From the NCBI RefSeq assembly GCF_002844235.1, contig NZ_PGTS01000002.1:372001-436000 (forward strand): a stretch of DNA of 64,000 nt, given 5' to 3'. The notes under the pieces were generated by a model. It was not told where the DNA came from. It made no database searches and saw only the letters and a program-made list of their open reading frames with translations. Below, piece after piece: positions 45,090 through 54,246 of this stretch; the stretch's first letter is position 1; the number at the start of each line of letters is the position of its first letter. A program made the translations under genes and the position numbers. The stretch is from Thalassospira povalilytica (GTDB lineage: Bacteria; Pseudomonadota; Alphaproteobacteria; Rhodospirillales; Thalassospiraceae).

Positions 45090-46580
45090 ATGGAAGTTAT
45101 CTACGTATCGCACGATGGCGGGACGCACTGGATTGATGCAAAGCAGCGCGAAACCAAAACGCTTGAGGTCGCAATCAGTCAAAGTCAGCCCGGACATCTT
45201 ATCCGGTTGATTGCCGGGACATACAATATAAGTCAGCCATTGCGTTTGCCGCGAAGTGGCACGGTCGATCAACCGATTGTTATTCGTGGCGATAGTGGTG
45301 TGGTCCTGGATGGCAACAGGGGCCCGGATGCGACCGTTTCGGCGACCAATCCGGGGGCGTCGCGGTTTGCAGTCTTCCAACTGATCGATGTTGATCATAT
45401 CCGCATCGAAGAAATTGTGATCCGGCGTGCGTGGCCATCAGCTGTGTATATTGAAAACAGCTGTGACCTTTCATTTGCCGGACTTGATATTTCCGATGGG
45501 ACCTATGCCTTTTATGCCAATGGTCCGCGCACCGAACGTATCCGTATCCGGGCCTGTCGATGGGTTCAGGATGTTGCGATCTGGCGCACCATTCGCTGGG
45601 ACGAAATCCATGACGGCAAAGATGAAGACGGCAATGTGATCAAGGTGCCGTATCGGTATCTTAACGGCGCATTTTTCGGATCGGATGATATTGCAGGCGA
45701 AGTCGAGATTTCAAATAACGACATTCGCGACTGTTATAACGGCATCAGGATGGATGTGTCGGCGGACAATGTTGGTGCGCCAGTCGGCACGTTTAATCGC
45801 GATGTTCGCATTCTCGATAACCGGTTTAGCTATATACGTGATAATCCCGTGGAACCCGAAGCGATCGCCGTCGGGTGGTGGATTGGCCGAAACCGGTTCT
45901 TTAATTGCCACAAGCTGTTTTCCCAGGACGGGGTCAGGGGTGGTTTCTGGTATTACTTTGGCAATATTTGCTGGTTTGACAGCCGCCCGGGACCCGAGGG
46001 GGACGAATATAACGGCGGTGCAGTATTCAAGCTGGGCAAAGGTGGAAGCGTACCTCAGCCCGACTATGTTTCGGCCTGCTTGCACAACAGTTTCTTCCTG
46101 CGGCAGAAATACATCAAAAAGGGCACCACACGCGGCTTGATCAATGCGCGCAACGCGATTGACCATGCGGACCCAACCGCTTTGCCCGATCAGATGATGC
46201 CACTTGATCAGTCCTTTCTGGGCAAGCAGGAAGATATTCAATTGTCGGCAAGTCCACCATTGCCGGTGCGGTTCGAAGGTGATCTGGCCAACCATCCGAC
46301 CTATCCAGCAGTATTCGATCCTTATGACGGGGTGCTTCATGATCCAAGACCAGCCGAAGGCCCGTTATTTGAAAACAGCTTGGCGGGGCAATTTGATTTG
46401 GCCGAATGTCATCGGGTTCCATATTCCTGCGGGTTGGAAATCCCGTTGCCGGATGGGACCACGTGGCATAGTCCGCGCGCGTATTGGCCCGGGGCGATTA
46501 CAAACGGGCGTGTTATATTCGGGCCGGAATATGTGCCGGTGGATATTGAATATGTTCGATCCTTGCCGATCCCGGGATAA
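45090..46580 (+). CDS. Right-handed beta-helix protein without signal peptide
   Basis: This 496-residue protein has the repeated short-strand pattern of pectate-lyase-like beta-helices: RIRACRWVQDVAIW, VEISNNDIRDCYNGIRMD, DVRILDNRFSYIRDNPVE and GRNRFFNCHKLFSQDG. The N-terminus contains GTYNISQPLRLPRSGTVDQP, the Asn/Pro-rich cap seen in DUF1565-type or Beta_helix proteins. There is no signal peptide, so it is not secreted by the general pathway. The last 100 residues look like a separate beta domain. No catalytic residues can be identified by eye; a polysaccharide- or glycan-related role is only a guess. The CAGGGG ribosome site precedes the ATG, and the next gene is a MerR regulator. Confidence 0.72.
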   Translation: MEVIYVSHDGGTHWIDAKQRETKTLEVAISQSQPGHLIRLIAGTYNISQPLRLPRSGTVDQPIVIRGDSGVVLDGNRGPDATVSATNPGASRFAVFQLIDVDHIRIEEIVIRRAWPSAVYIENSCDLSFAGLDISDGTYAFYANGPRTERIRIRACRWVQDVAIWRTIRWDEIHDGKDEDGNVIKVPYRYLNGAFFGSDDIAGEVEISNNDIRDCYNGIRMDVSADNVGAPVGTFNRDVRILDNRFSYIRDNPVEPEAIAVGWWIGRNRFFNCHKLFSQDGVRGGFWYYFGNICWFDSRPGPEGDEYNGGAVFKLGKGGSVPQPDYVSACLHNSFFLRQKYIKKGTTRGLINARNAIDHADPTALPDQMMPLDQSFLGKQEDIQLSASPPLPVRFEGDLANHPTYPAVFDPYDGVLHDPRPAEGPLFENSLAGQFDLAECHRVPYSCGLEIPLPDGTTWHSPRAYWPGAITNGRVIFGPEYVPVDIEYVRSLPIPG

Positions 46581-46621
46581 CGCACGACGTCATCGTTATC
46601 ATTGGAATGGCATGTTTCGAG

Positions 46622-46637
46622 TTTACGTATGCGTAAA
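46622..46637 (+). promoter_or_regulatory. Palindrome upstream of the MerR-type regulator
   Basis: TTTACGTATGCGTAAA has perfect six-base arms (TTTACG / CGTAAA) around TATG, 66 bases before the regulator's ATG. Sites of this form are used by LiuR-like MerR regulators, so autoregulation is likely but inferred. Confidence 0.55.
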
Positions 46638-46702
46638 TATGTTGACTGGAATGTCGGAATGTTGCGATGTTGGCATATTGCAGTCAACAAACAAGAAAAA
46701 CC

Positions 46703-47140
46703 ATGAACGACAAGCTTTACAGCATTACAGAACTGGCCGAAGAGTTCGACATTACGCCACGCGCCATCCGGTTTTACGAAACCAAGAACCTGCTCGCACC
46801 GCAACGGGCCGGGGCGACGCGTGTCTATAATTATCGTGACCGGGCGCGGCTGATGCTTGTCCTTCGCGGCAAACGTCTTGGATTCTCGCTGGAAGATATC
46901 AAGGAATATATTGATCTCTATGATGCGGACCGCACCCGGACCGAGCAACTTGCACATTTGATGCTTGTCGGGCGGCGCAGGATTGCGGAACTCGAACAGC
47001 AACTTGAAGATGTTCAGACCACGCTTGCAGAGCTTCGCAAAATCGAAGGCGAGGCTGTCGAAAGCCTGCGTGAAAAGGGTATTGATCCGGAAAAGGCGGT
47101 CGCAGACATCAAGGCCAAACTGGTTGCCGAGGGCGCCTGA
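46703..47140 (+). CDS. MerR-family regulator (LiuR-like)
   Basis: This 145-residue protein has an N-terminal MerR winged helix (YSITELAEEFDITPRAIRFY, about 5-24, then ETKNLLAPQRAGATRVYNYR) and a long C-terminal coiled coil (RIAELEQQLEDVQTTLAELR). It lacks Cys residues, so it is not a mercury- or metal-type sensor, and the short form resembles LiuR-type regulators of branched-chain amino-acid or fatty-acid catabolism. Its targets are not in this window, except perhaps itself. The ATG at 46703 is preferred over an earlier start that lacks family similarity. A strong terminator follows at 47161-47195. Confidence 0.85.
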   Translation: MNDKLYSITELAEEFDITPRAIRFYETKNLLAPQRAGATRVYNYRDRARLMLVLRGKRLGFSLEDIKEYIDLYDADRTRTEQLAHLMLVGRRRIAELEQQLEDVQTTLAELRKIEGEAVESLREKGIDPEKAVADIKAKLVAEGA

Positions 47141-47160
47141 CAAATCCAGTTATCGATGAA

Positions 47161-47195
47161 AAAAAAAGCCCGGCCATAAATGCCGGGCTTTTTTT
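47161..47195. terminator. Bidirectional terminator between merR-type and PatZ-like genes
   Basis: Fourteen-base arms (AAAAAAAGCCCGGC / GCCGGGCTTTTTTT) around a seven-base loop, with A and T tracts on both sides; it can serve both convergent genes. Confidence 0.92.
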
Positions 47196-47211
47196 GTTTG
47201 TGGTCAGATCA

Positions 47212-49902
47212 TCATTCCGCATCACGCTGAAGTGGCAGGGTGACTTCAAATACATCCTCGTCAGGAATGTATTTTCGACTAAATCCAAGCTTTTCACAAA
47301 GTGTCAGCATGCGCCGGTTGCTTGGCAAAACCTGGCCGATAAAGGTTTCGGTTCCTTTGCGCCGGCAATAGGCGATCATTTGTTCCATCAGAACCCGCCC
47401 CAGTCCGCGACCCTTGATGTCGGAGCGGACCATGATGGCATATTCGGCATGTTCATTATTCGGATCGATCACGACCTGAACGATGCCATGTATTTGCCCC
47501 TGTTCAGGCCCGTCGGGCACCACAGCAAGGAAGGCCATGTCCCGGTCGTAATCAAGCTGGGTCTGACGGGCCATTTCGGAATGGGGAAGTTCACGCACAG
47601 AGCCAAAGAACCGGAAATGGATATCTTCAGGGGTCAGCCGTGACATGAACTCGTAGTGGGCCGGCTCGTCTTCGGGTTTGATCGGGCGCAGAAGATAGGT
47701 CGTGCCATCATCCATCACCAGTTCCTGTTTCAGGTGCCTTGGATAAGGATGAATGGCAAGGCGTTTGTCATCGCTGACGACTTTCGGGGTTACCTTGATA
47801 CGGGCATCAAGGGCAATGACACCGTGCTGATCGGCAAGAAGCGGGTTCATATCAAGCTCAACCACTTCGCCAAGATGCACCACCAATTGCGATAGCCGCA
47901 CCAGCGTCATGTAAAGGTCTTCCAGATTGACCGGCGGGACGTCCCGATAACCTTTTAGAAGCTTGTAGATGCGGGTGCCTTCGACCAATTCGCGGGCGAG
48001 CTTCATGTTCAGCGGGGGCAGGGCCATGGCACGGTCACGGACCACTTCGACCTCGACACCGCCATGACCAAACAGGATCACCGGACCGAAAATCGGATCG
48101 GTGGTCATGCCGACAATCAGTTCACGTGCCCCGGCACGGGTGACCATTTCCTGAATGGTAAAGCCGCGTAGTCGCGCCTTTGGGAACTTTTGGGCGATGG
48201 TGCGCTGCATCTTGGTCGCAGCGGCACGAACCTCGTCACTGCTGTCAAGATTAAGTACAACGCCGCCAACGTCTGACTTGTGGCTGATATCATCAGACAG
48301 AATCTTAAGAGCGATCGGATAACCTATATCATCGGCGGTACGAACGGCTTCTTCGACGTCACTTGCCGCAATCGTTTTGACCGTATTGATCCCATAGCAT
48401 TCCAGAACGGCTTTTGCTTCCGGTTCGGTCAGCATGTCACGCCCGGCGTGAATGGCACTGTGAATGATGCTGCGTGCCTTGTCGGTTTGGGGCGTGTAAT
48501 CGCGCGGAACGGATGGCGGCGTTTCCATCAGCAGGTCCTGCAATTTGCGATAATTGACCATATGCTGAAAAGCAGCGACCGCATTTTCCGGCGTGCGATA
48601 GGTTGGAATGCCTGCCGCATAGAACATGTTTCGGGCTTCTGCGACGGTGGCCTCGCCGACCCAGTTGGTCAGGATGTTCTTTTTGCTGTCCTTGATCTTG
48701 TCAATCACGCCGCGCGCGACTTCGACCGGATCGGTAATGGCGGTTGGTGCGTGCATGACAAGCAGACTGTCGATATTGCTGTCGGTCAGAACTGTTTCGA
48801 TGGCCTTGGCATAACGTTCACCAGGGGCATCACCGATAATGTCCACGGGGTTGGCGCGTGACCATGTCGGGGGCAGGACCTTGTCGAGTTCGGCGATCGT
48901 GCTGTCGTCAAGTTGTGCCAGATGTCCCTGTCGTTCGATCAGGGCATCAACGGCAAGAACGCCGATACCGCCGCCATTGGTGACGATGCCAAGCTTGTCA
49001 CCACGGAACGGACGCATGCGCGACAGGGTTTCCGCCGCCGAGAACATTTCACTGACGGTATAAACGCGCAGCACGCCAGCCCGTTTGATAGCGGCATCAA
49101 ATACGTCATCGGCCCCGGCCAGCGCACCGGTATGCGATGCCGCAGCAGCCGCACCCTCGGCAAAGCGGCCGGACTTGATGCACAGGATCGGCTTGTTACG
49201 CGATGCTGCGCGGGCAGCCGAGATAAAGCTTCGGCGTTCATGGATGGATTCGATATAAAGCATGATCGCGCGGGTGTTGGGATCAGACCCGAGATAGTCG
49301 ATCACATCCCCGAAATCGACATCATCACATTCGCCAAGCGATATAAAGTGCGAGAACCCGATTCCGCGTGCCGCAGCCCAATCGAGAACCGCCGTACATA
49401 ACGCGCCGGATTGCGAGACAAAGGCAATTTTACCACTGCCGATATTCTGGTGGCTGAAACTGGCATTCAATCCGATGCCCGGCACCATCAACCCAAGACA
49501 GTTCGGTCCCAGAAGGCGCATCTTGCGTTGGGCGGCGATATCGAGCATCGCCTGTTTGACTGTGCGTTTGTCATCGTACTGTTCGGCACCAAGGCCCGCG
49601 GTCAGAACAATGGCCGCCAGGCAGCCTTTTTCCGCAAGGCATTCCATGACCGGGACAACTGCTTTGGGCGGAACGCAGATCACGGCCAGTTCGGGCACAA
49701 CCGGAAGGCTGTTGACGTCAGGATAGGCAAGTACGCCGCCGATCGACTGGCTGCGCGGATTGACCGGCATGATCGGCCCGTCAAATCCCCCTGCAAGCAG
49801 GTTTCGCATCAGCACATGGCCAACCGAATGGGGTCGGTTGGATGCACCAATCACGGCGACCGATTTGGGTTTGAACAGATGATCCAGATTAATTGTGCTC
49901 AT
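47212..49902 (-). CDS. ADP-forming acyl-CoA synthetase fused to GNAT acetyltransferase (PatZ-like)
   Basis: This 896-residue protein has a CoA-binding domain (about 5-130, with VAVIGASNRPHSVG), a succinyl-CoA-synthetase-like domain (about 145-450; GKIAFVSQSGALCTAVLDW), an ATP-grasp domain (about 480-700) and a C-terminal GNAT domain (about 730-890), whose acetyl-CoA loop is RSDIKGRGLGRVLMEQMI. This is the layout of the protein acetyltransferases Pat/PatZ, which acetylate the catalytic Lys of acyl-CoA synthetases. The active-site His of functional NDP-forming synthetases may be absent, as in Pat, but I cannot confirm this by eye. The ATG at 49902 gives normal length. A substrate such as AacS is encoded nearby. 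Monocistronic. Confidence 0.88.
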   Translation of the reverse strand: MSTINLDHLFKPKSVAVIGASNRPHSVGHVLMRNLLAGGFDGPIMPVNPRSQSIGGVLAYPDVNSLPVVPELAVICVPPKAVVPVMECLAEKGCLAAIVLTAGLGAEQYDDKRTVKQAMLDIAAQRKMRLLGPNCLGLMVPGIGLNASFSHQNIGSGKIAFVSQSGALCTAVLDWAAARGIGFSHFISLGECDDVDFGDVIDYLGSDPNTRAIMLYIESIHERRSFISAARAASRNKPILCIKSGRFAEGAAAAASHTGALAGADDVFDAAIKRAGVLRVYTVSEMFSAAETLSRMRPFRGDKLGIVTNGGGIGVLAVDALIERQGHLAQLDDSTIAELDKVLPPTWSRANPVDIIGDAPGERYAKAIETVLTDSNIDSLLVMHAPTAITDPVEVARGVIDKIKDSKKNILTNWVGEATVAEARNMFYAAGIPTYRTPENAVAAFQHMVNYRKLQDLLMETPPSVPRDYTPQTDKARSIIHSAIHAGRDMLTEPEAKAVLECYGINTVKTIAASDVEEAVRTADDIGYPIALKILSDDISHKSDVGGVVLNLDSSDEVRAAATKMQRTIAQKFPKARLRGFTIQEMVTRAGARELIVGMTTDPIFGPVILFGHGGVEVEVVRDRAMALPPLNMKLARELVEGTRIYKLLKGYRDVPPVNLEDLYMTLVRLSQLVVHLGEVVELDMNPLLADQHGVIALDARIKVTPKVVSDDKRLAIHPYPRHLKQELVMDDGTTYLLRPIKPEDEPAHYEFMSRLTPEDIHFRFFGSVRELPHSEMARQTQLDYDRDMAFLAVVPDGPEQGQIHGIVQVVIDPNNEHAEYAIMVRSDIKGRGLGRVLMEQMIAYCRRKGTETFIGQVLPSNRRMLTLCEKLGFSRKYIPDEDVFEVTLPLQRDAE

Positions 49903-50145
49903 CGCCGGATTCCCGCGTTTTGATGTGGGCTTGTATGGTGGCAGCGTCATCGGTCCGCACATTGCCGTGCGGGCAGGGCAGTGAATAGCCACGCATGAAG
50001 TTGCGCGATGTTAAGTCAGCACTGATTATATTGATTTGCTGTGCATCAATAAAGCACTGAGGCCACGAAGTTTTTATGGCACGCGTGGCGCGCTTTTCCA
50101 GCATCGGTTCAAATTCGGGAAATCGGGGCCGGACGGGGCGTGATA

Positions 50146-50463
50146 TTAATGAAGATGACCGTGGTGATCGTCATCGTCATAGCGTTCGGAATCTTCGATC
50201 CATTGTTCGACTTCGCCAGCCGATGTCATTGCCAGCGCAATTTCCAGATCATTCTGGACATGGGCGAGACTATCGAACATCGGGCACCAGCCAAATGCCT
50301 GAATGCGGGGGTCCGTGGTCGATGAAATGGTGAAAAGATCACCGTCAATCGGGTGCACCATACCGTGAATGACTTCATTTTCACCGGTGATCAGCCAGCC
50401 GCGTGTTTCGCCGGAAAGAGTGGCCAGCTTTACTTCGCGCAATTCAATTTTGACGGTTTTCAT
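50146..50463 (-). CDS. Small protein with Asp/His-rich tail, function unknown
   Basis: This protein of about 105 residues starts at the ATG at 50463 (MKTVKIELREVKLATL). The main part has alternating strands and resembles a small OB- or SH3-like domain (GWLITGENEVIHGMVHPIDG). Its C-terminus is an acidic and His-rich tail, YDDDDHHGHLH, which could bind a divalent metal. It has no signal peptide. It lies downstream of the tRNA genes on the same strand, after a terminator, and 243 bases before the PatZ-like gene. I do not recognise the family. Confidence 0.62.
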   Translation of the reverse strand: MKTVKIELREVKLATLSGETRGWLITGENEVIHGMVHPIDGDLFTISSTTDPRIQAFGWCPMFDSLAHVQNDLEIALAMTSAGEVEQWIEDSERYDDDDHHGHLH

Positions 50464-50497
50464 GATGCGGTGCCTCAATCTGCGACGTATCAAAAAC

Positions 50498-50530
50498 AAA
50501 AGGGACCGAACATAATGTTCGGTCCCTTTT
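50498..50530 (-). terminator. Terminator of the single tRNA-Asn gene
   Basis: A fourteen-base perfect stem (arms AAAAGGGACCGAAC and GTTCGGTCCCTTTT, ATAAT loop) lies four bases after the tRNA 3' end on the - strand and continues into TTTTGTTTTTG. Confidence 0.92.
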
Positions 50531-50534
50531 TAAT

Positions 50535-50610
50535 TGGCTCCGGCAGCAGGACTCGAACCTGCGACCCAATGATTAACAGTCATTTGCTCTACCAACTGAG
50601 CTATGCCGGA
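50535..50610 (-). tRNA. tRNA-Asn (anticodon GTT)
   Basis: The 76-base gene folds into a standard cloverleaf: acceptor TCCGGCA / TGCCGGA, D arm with AGCTCAGTTGGTAGAGC, anticodon loop CTGTTAA (GTT), T arm GGTTCGAGTCC, with an encoded CCA. It is identical to the copy at 50973-51048. A promoter at 50646-50674 and the terminator at 50498-50530 make it a separate unit. Confidence 0.97.
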
Positions 50611-50645
50611 TCAGGCGTTGCGCTCCGTCCGAAGCGCGTGGAGGG

Positions 50646-50674
50646 TGTATAATCAAACGGCCCGAACGCCGCAA
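50646..50674 (-). promoter_or_regulatory. Promoter of the single tRNA-Asn gene
   Basis: On the - strand TTGCGG is followed after 17 bases by TATACA, about 36 bases before the tRNA 5' end. The -10 box is the same as in the Cys-Asn promoter. Confidence 0.6.
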
Positions 50675-50942
50675 GACCTTTTTTACGAAAAAAAGACCAA
50701 AATTTCGTCTTTTTGGCATTGGAATGCCGTTGTGCGACTGTGGGTTAACCACCATGCGAAGTTAATCGCAAAAAGGTTGGTGCACGGTCACAAAAGGCGG
50801 TGACTGAATATGTGGAATTTCACATCAATACCGAGCAGGAAACCGCGTCCACCATCCATGGATAGTCAAACGGCGCTGGATGACCAAAGATCGTAATGGG
50901 CAGGTGGCGTGGTGCAGGAAGATCGGGAAGGGTACAAAGCAA

Positions 50943-50971
50943 AAACCCCCGGAACAGAGTTCCAGGGGTTT
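50943..50971 (-). terminator. Terminator of the tRNA Cys-Asn unit
   Basis: AAACCCC-C-GGAAC pairs with GTTCC-A-GGGGTTT around an AGA loop, one base after the tRNA-Asn 3' end; on the - strand it continues in a T run. Confidence 0.85.
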
Positions 50972-50972
50972 A

Positions 50973-51048
50973 TGGCTCCGGCAGCAGGACTCGAACCTGC
51001 GACCCAATGATTAACAGTCATTTGCTCTACCAACTGAGCTATGCCGGA
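50973..51048 (-). tRNA. tRNA-Asn (anticodon GTT), second copy
   Basis: Identical to the gene at 50535-50610, including the encoded CCA. It follows tRNA-Cys after four bases, so both should come from one transcript and need processing between them. Confidence 0.97.
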
Positions 51049-51052
51049 TCAG

Positions 51053-51127
51053 TGGAGGCGCGAGCCGGAATCGAACCGGCGTGCAAGGATTTGCAGTCCT
51101 CTGCGTAACCACTCCGCCATCGCGCCT
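51053..51127 (-). tRNA. tRNA-Cys (anticodon GCA)
   Basis: The 75-base gene has acceptor AGGCGCG / CGCGCCT, anticodon loop with GCA (ACTGCAAA), T arm GGTTCGATTCC and an encoded CCA. It is the first gene of a Cys-Asn transcript starting from the promoter at 51146-51175. Confidence 0.97.
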
Positions 51128-51145
51128 TCGCGTTGGCTGGAGCGG

Positions 51146-51175
51146 TGTATAGCCTCATAGAATACGACCCGTCAA
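51146..51175 (-). promoter_or_regulatory. Promoter of the tRNA Cys-Asn unit
   Basis: On the - strand TTGACG is followed after 18 bases by TATACA, 18 bases before the tRNA-Cys 5' end, a good distance for a short-leader stable-RNA promoter. Confidence 0.75.
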
Positions 51176-51231
51176 GCACCCAATTTTACATTTTTTAAAC
51201 AGCGGCTTGATTATCCGCCTGAAAGTAGACG

Positions 51232-51260
51232 AACCGCCCGAGAAATGATCCCGGGCGGTT
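51232..51260 (-). terminator. Possible weak terminator of the chemoreceptor gene
   Basis: AACCGCCCG / CGGGCGGTT nine-base stem with an eleven-base loop, 36 bases after the stop on the - strand. No T run follows, so it may stabilise the message and not end it. Confidence 0.45.
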
Positions 51261-51295
51261 TGATGTTCGTAAGCGACATACCTTGAAAGGGCACG

Positions 51296-53731
51296 TTATT
51301 CGGCGGTCTTCTTGCCAAATTTGCGTTCAATCCACGGGGCGATTTTTTCTTCGCGGATCTTGCTGGGCGCAAAATCAAGGTTGGCAATCGTATCAAGGAC
51401 GTGTTCGACCTTGAACGGCAAGGTCGCATTCGGGCCTTCGATCATGATTTCACCGCTTGCACCTTCCGGGATCGGTTCTGCGAGCGATACTTTCACCCCG
51501 CCGACCGAAAGGTCGATGGTCTGTCCGCGGACCGATTTACCGCCGATTTTGACCGTGACAGCCAACTGGACATCATATCGCGGATCTTTGCGACGGTTGA
51601 CTTCCGGGGTGGCTGTACGAACGATTCGAACAAGGCTGGCGCGGAGTTCGGCTATGCTTTCGTCGACTTCCTCGGCGATTTTGTTCATCTGTGCTGCACG
51701 TTCGAGGTTGTCTTGTGCCTCGGATGCGACATGGCCGATTTTTTCGGTCACCTCGTTTGAGGCCTCGGCTGTCTGAACGACGTTTCGGGCAATTTCCTGC
51801 GTTGCGTCATCCTGCTGGCGTACGTTGACGGCAACGTTGGACGCAACTTCGTCAACGCGGCGGATGCTTGCCGTCATTTGCTGAACTGTCGAGACGACAG
51901 AGCTGGTGACATTCTGGATTTCACCAAGCTGGCGCGAGATTTCCTCGGTCGATTTGGATGTCTGGTTTGCAAGGTTTTTGACTTCCTGTGCGACCACGGC
52001 AAAGCCTTTGCCTGCGTCACCGGCACGTGCGGCTTCGATCGTCGCGTTCAAAGCCAGCAGGTTGGTTTGGGCTGCGATGTCGCTGATAAGCTCGGCGACC
52101 TCGCCAATCTTGCTGACACTGTCCTGAAGCGAATTAACCGTGTGTTCGGCACTTTCACCGGCCTGGTTGGCTTCGGCGGTCAGTGTCGTGGCTTCTTCGA
52201 TCTGACGGGTGATTTCGCGGATCGATGCGGCCAGTTCCTCGGATGCACCCGACACGGTTTCCGCGTTGGCCAGGGCCTCGTGTGCGGCTGCGGCCACACT
52301 TTCCGAGTTTTCGGAAACGCGTTCGGAGGATCCGGCCATCTCGCCGGCTGCCGAATTCAGGCGATGCGTCTGGTCAATGATGGACTGAACGACTTTCTGA
52401 AGTTCCTGTTCGACCGTTTCCGCCAATCCGCGCAGGGCGCCAACGCGTTGGGAATTCGCCTTTGCTTCGTTTTCTTCACGTTCGAGTTTCGCATAGCAGA
52501 GCCTTGCATGAAGGCCACGAAGCTGCTGAATCGCCGGTTTGAAGTCCGTCACCTTTGGCATGTTGATGACATAGCTGGTGTCGTTGGCTTCAATCGCGTT
52601 GAAATGGGTTTCCATCTGTTTAAGCGGTTGCGTCAGGCGACGTGTCATCCAGACGCCATAGGCAATGGTCAAGGCGACCGCGGCAATGAAAATGGCAATC
52701 TCGAAGATCACGGCCTTCAGGAAGGCGCCCTCGGCGCTGGCGATGCGTTGACTTGCGACTTCGTTCTGAACAACCGTCAGGGTGATGACCTGTTGCATCA
52801 CCGGATCAAGATTTTGATAAAGCTCGTCGGTGACCAGTGCATCAAGTGCGGCCATGTCTTTGGCTACCATGGCCTGACGCAGGCGATCCATCACCCCGTT
52901 GGCAGCGGGGAGAAGTTTCTGGATTTCTTGCACAACCGGGGCCTCACGCGGGCCAAGCTCACGTTTTACATAGGTCTCAAGGTTTTCGTTGATTCGCGCT
53001 TTGGCTGTGTCGATGCTTTCAATGGCTTGCTGCCAGTCCATGCTGCCAGCGCGGACCTTGTGAGACGCATCAATCACCGACATGGAATAGTCTGATGAAA
53101 TCTGTTTGAGCAAACGCAACGGTTTGACCCGGTTTTCATACAGGTTTTCCAGATTCTTTTCGGTCTGATATTCGGCGTACAATCCATACCCGCTAAGCAA
53201 CATCATCAGCAGGATCATTGTCGCGAATGCCGCAGTCAGGCTGCCCCGGATGCTTGACATAAAGCCCGGTGTTTTTGCCTTGTGGGTGATCTCGCCATAT
53301 TCAAGCGAGACATCCTTGGCCTTTCCGGCCCGCATATTGGTATAGACGCGCTCGGCTGTTTTCTTTTCTTCATCCGTCGGCTTTGTCCGGATAGAGATAA
53401 AACCGGCGATTTTGCCGTTTTCGACCGTTGGCGTGACATTGGCGCGTACCCAGTAATGGTCGCCGTTCTTTGCCCGGTTTTTGACAAGTCCCTGCCATGG
53501 CAAGCCGGCCTTGATCGTCTGCCACAGATTTGCAAAGGCCTCTTTGGGCATGTCGCTGTGACGGACAATATTATGGGGAGAGCCAAGCAGTTCTTCCTCG
53601 GTAAAGCCACTGATCTCGACGAAGGACTTGTTGGTAAAGGTAATTTTCCCGCCGGAATCGGTTTTTGAGACAAGGATATCCTTGTCCTTCATCAGAACTT
53701 CGCGGTTGGTTACCGGTCCATTGTCACGCAT
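51296..53731 (-). CDS. Chemoreceptor with PAS, MCP and PilZ domains
   Basis: This 811-residue membrane protein begins with an Aer-type PAS domain (about 8-120; [20 protein letters not shown]). Two membrane segments follow (about 162-185 and 338-362), with a roughly 150-residue four-helix periplasmic sensor between them. Then come a HAMP region and a cytoplasmic signalling tip with [20 protein letters not shown] (about 575-594). The C-terminal 110 residues form a PilZ domain: RRKDPR and DLSVGG match the c-di-GMP-binding motifs. It therefore combines redox- or ligand-sensing PAS input, chemotaxis output through CheW/CheA, and a c-di-GMP input. It starts a monocistronic unit with CAGGGG upstream. 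Confidence 0.9.
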   Translation of the reverse strand: MRDNGPVTNREVLMKDKDILVSKTDSGGKITFTNKSFVEISGFTEEELLGSPHNIVRHSDMPKEAFANLWQTIKAGLPWQGLVKNRAKNGDHYWVRANVTPTVENGKIAGFISIRTKPTDEEKKTAERVYTNMRAGKAKDVSLEYGEITHKAKTPGFMSSIRGSLTAAFATMILLMMLLSGYGLYAEYQTEKNLENLYENRVKPLRLLKQISSDYSMSVIDASHKVRAGSMDWQQAIESIDTAKARINENLETYVKRELGPREAPVVQEIQKLLPAANGVMDRLRQAMVAKDMAALDALVTDELYQNLDPVMQQVITLTVVQNEVASQRIASAEGAFLKAVIFEIAIFIAAVALTIAYGVWMTRRLTQPLKQMETHFNAIEANDTSYVINMPKVTDFKPAIQQLRGLHARLCYAKLEREENEAKANSQRVGALRGLAETVEQELQKVVQSIIDQTHRLNSAAGEMAGSSERVSENSESVAAAAHEALANAETVSGASEELAASIREITRQIEEATTLTAEANQAGESAEHTVNSLQDSVSKIGEVAELISDIAAQTNLLALNATIEAARAGDAGKGFAVVAQEVKNLANQTSKSTEEISRQLGEIQNVTSSVVSTVQQMTASIRRVDEVASNVAVNVRQQDDATQEIARNVVQTAEASNEVTEKIGHVASEAQDNLERAAQMNKIAEEVDESIAELRASLVRIVRTATPEVNRRKDPRYDVQLAVTVKIGGKSVRGQTIDLSVGGVKVSLAEPIPEGASGEIMIEGPNATLPFKVEHVLDTIANLDFAPSKIREEKIAPWIERKFGKKTAE

Positions 53732-54246
53732 TGTATTCCCCTGGATGTCACAAGTAAGTTCAGTTGGGTCGTGTCCGACTGGAAATCGGGTTGCACTTGA
53801 TCTGAGGGCAGGGGCAGCTCATCGGCGAAGTGGCGCTTTGAGGTTATCCTTGTCCCACTTTGGCATATGTTTACGTGCGATCTTTGCTTTTCAAGTAACG
53901 GTTGCGCATATTTTCGCGTAATTCGTACTGTAAAAATGCCGTGTAAATGTTTGAGATGCATCAAATAACAAGGTGACGCTTGCACTTTTGCCAGGTTTTG
54001 AACGGGCAAAATGCCGGTTTAAAATAGCGCCGGATTTTTGCATTTGACCGAACTGCGGGTGGATGACGGGTGGAAATGGTCAATCATTTAGCGCGGTCAA
54101 TGCGTTAAAATCCAAGTCACACATTGATCCGATGTTGTCAGGTGCTTATGTGCTGACTATAAACAGGGCAATTACCGCAACCGTCTTTGGGGACAAAAAG
54201 GATTGTTGCGGTTTCTTTCTCGCGAGAATTTTCAGGTCAGATAATC
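53732..54246. other. Long intergenic region between chemoreceptor and pcm-like gene
   Basis: No gene is supported. The right part carries the pcm promoter (54135-54163). The left part, towards the chemoreceptor, is AT-rich at 53870-53980 but shows no clear flagellar-type (sigma28) promoter. A 69-codon frame at 54063-54272 has no ribosome site and overlaps pcm. Confidence 0.6.
54135..54163 (+). promoter_or_regulatory. Promoter of the pcm-like gene
   Basis: TTGTCA (54135-54140), 17-base spacer and TATAAA (54158-54163). The ATG is 84 bases beyond the -10 box. Confidence 0.7.

Larger units (their letters stand above)
50611..50972. other. Gap between the two tRNA units
   Basis: No gene is supported. 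The - strand carries a tRNA promoter (50646-50674) near the first tRNA and the terminator of the Cys-Asn unit at the other end (50943-50971). In between I see only unremarkable sequence, apart from an A/T-rich segment at 50690-50770. Confidence 0.6.

Noticed and set aside
51878-53095. A 405-codon frame antisense to the chemoreceptor gene
   Set aside because: It is Cys- and Phe-rich with no family features and lies wholly inside a clear PAS-MCP-PilZ gene.
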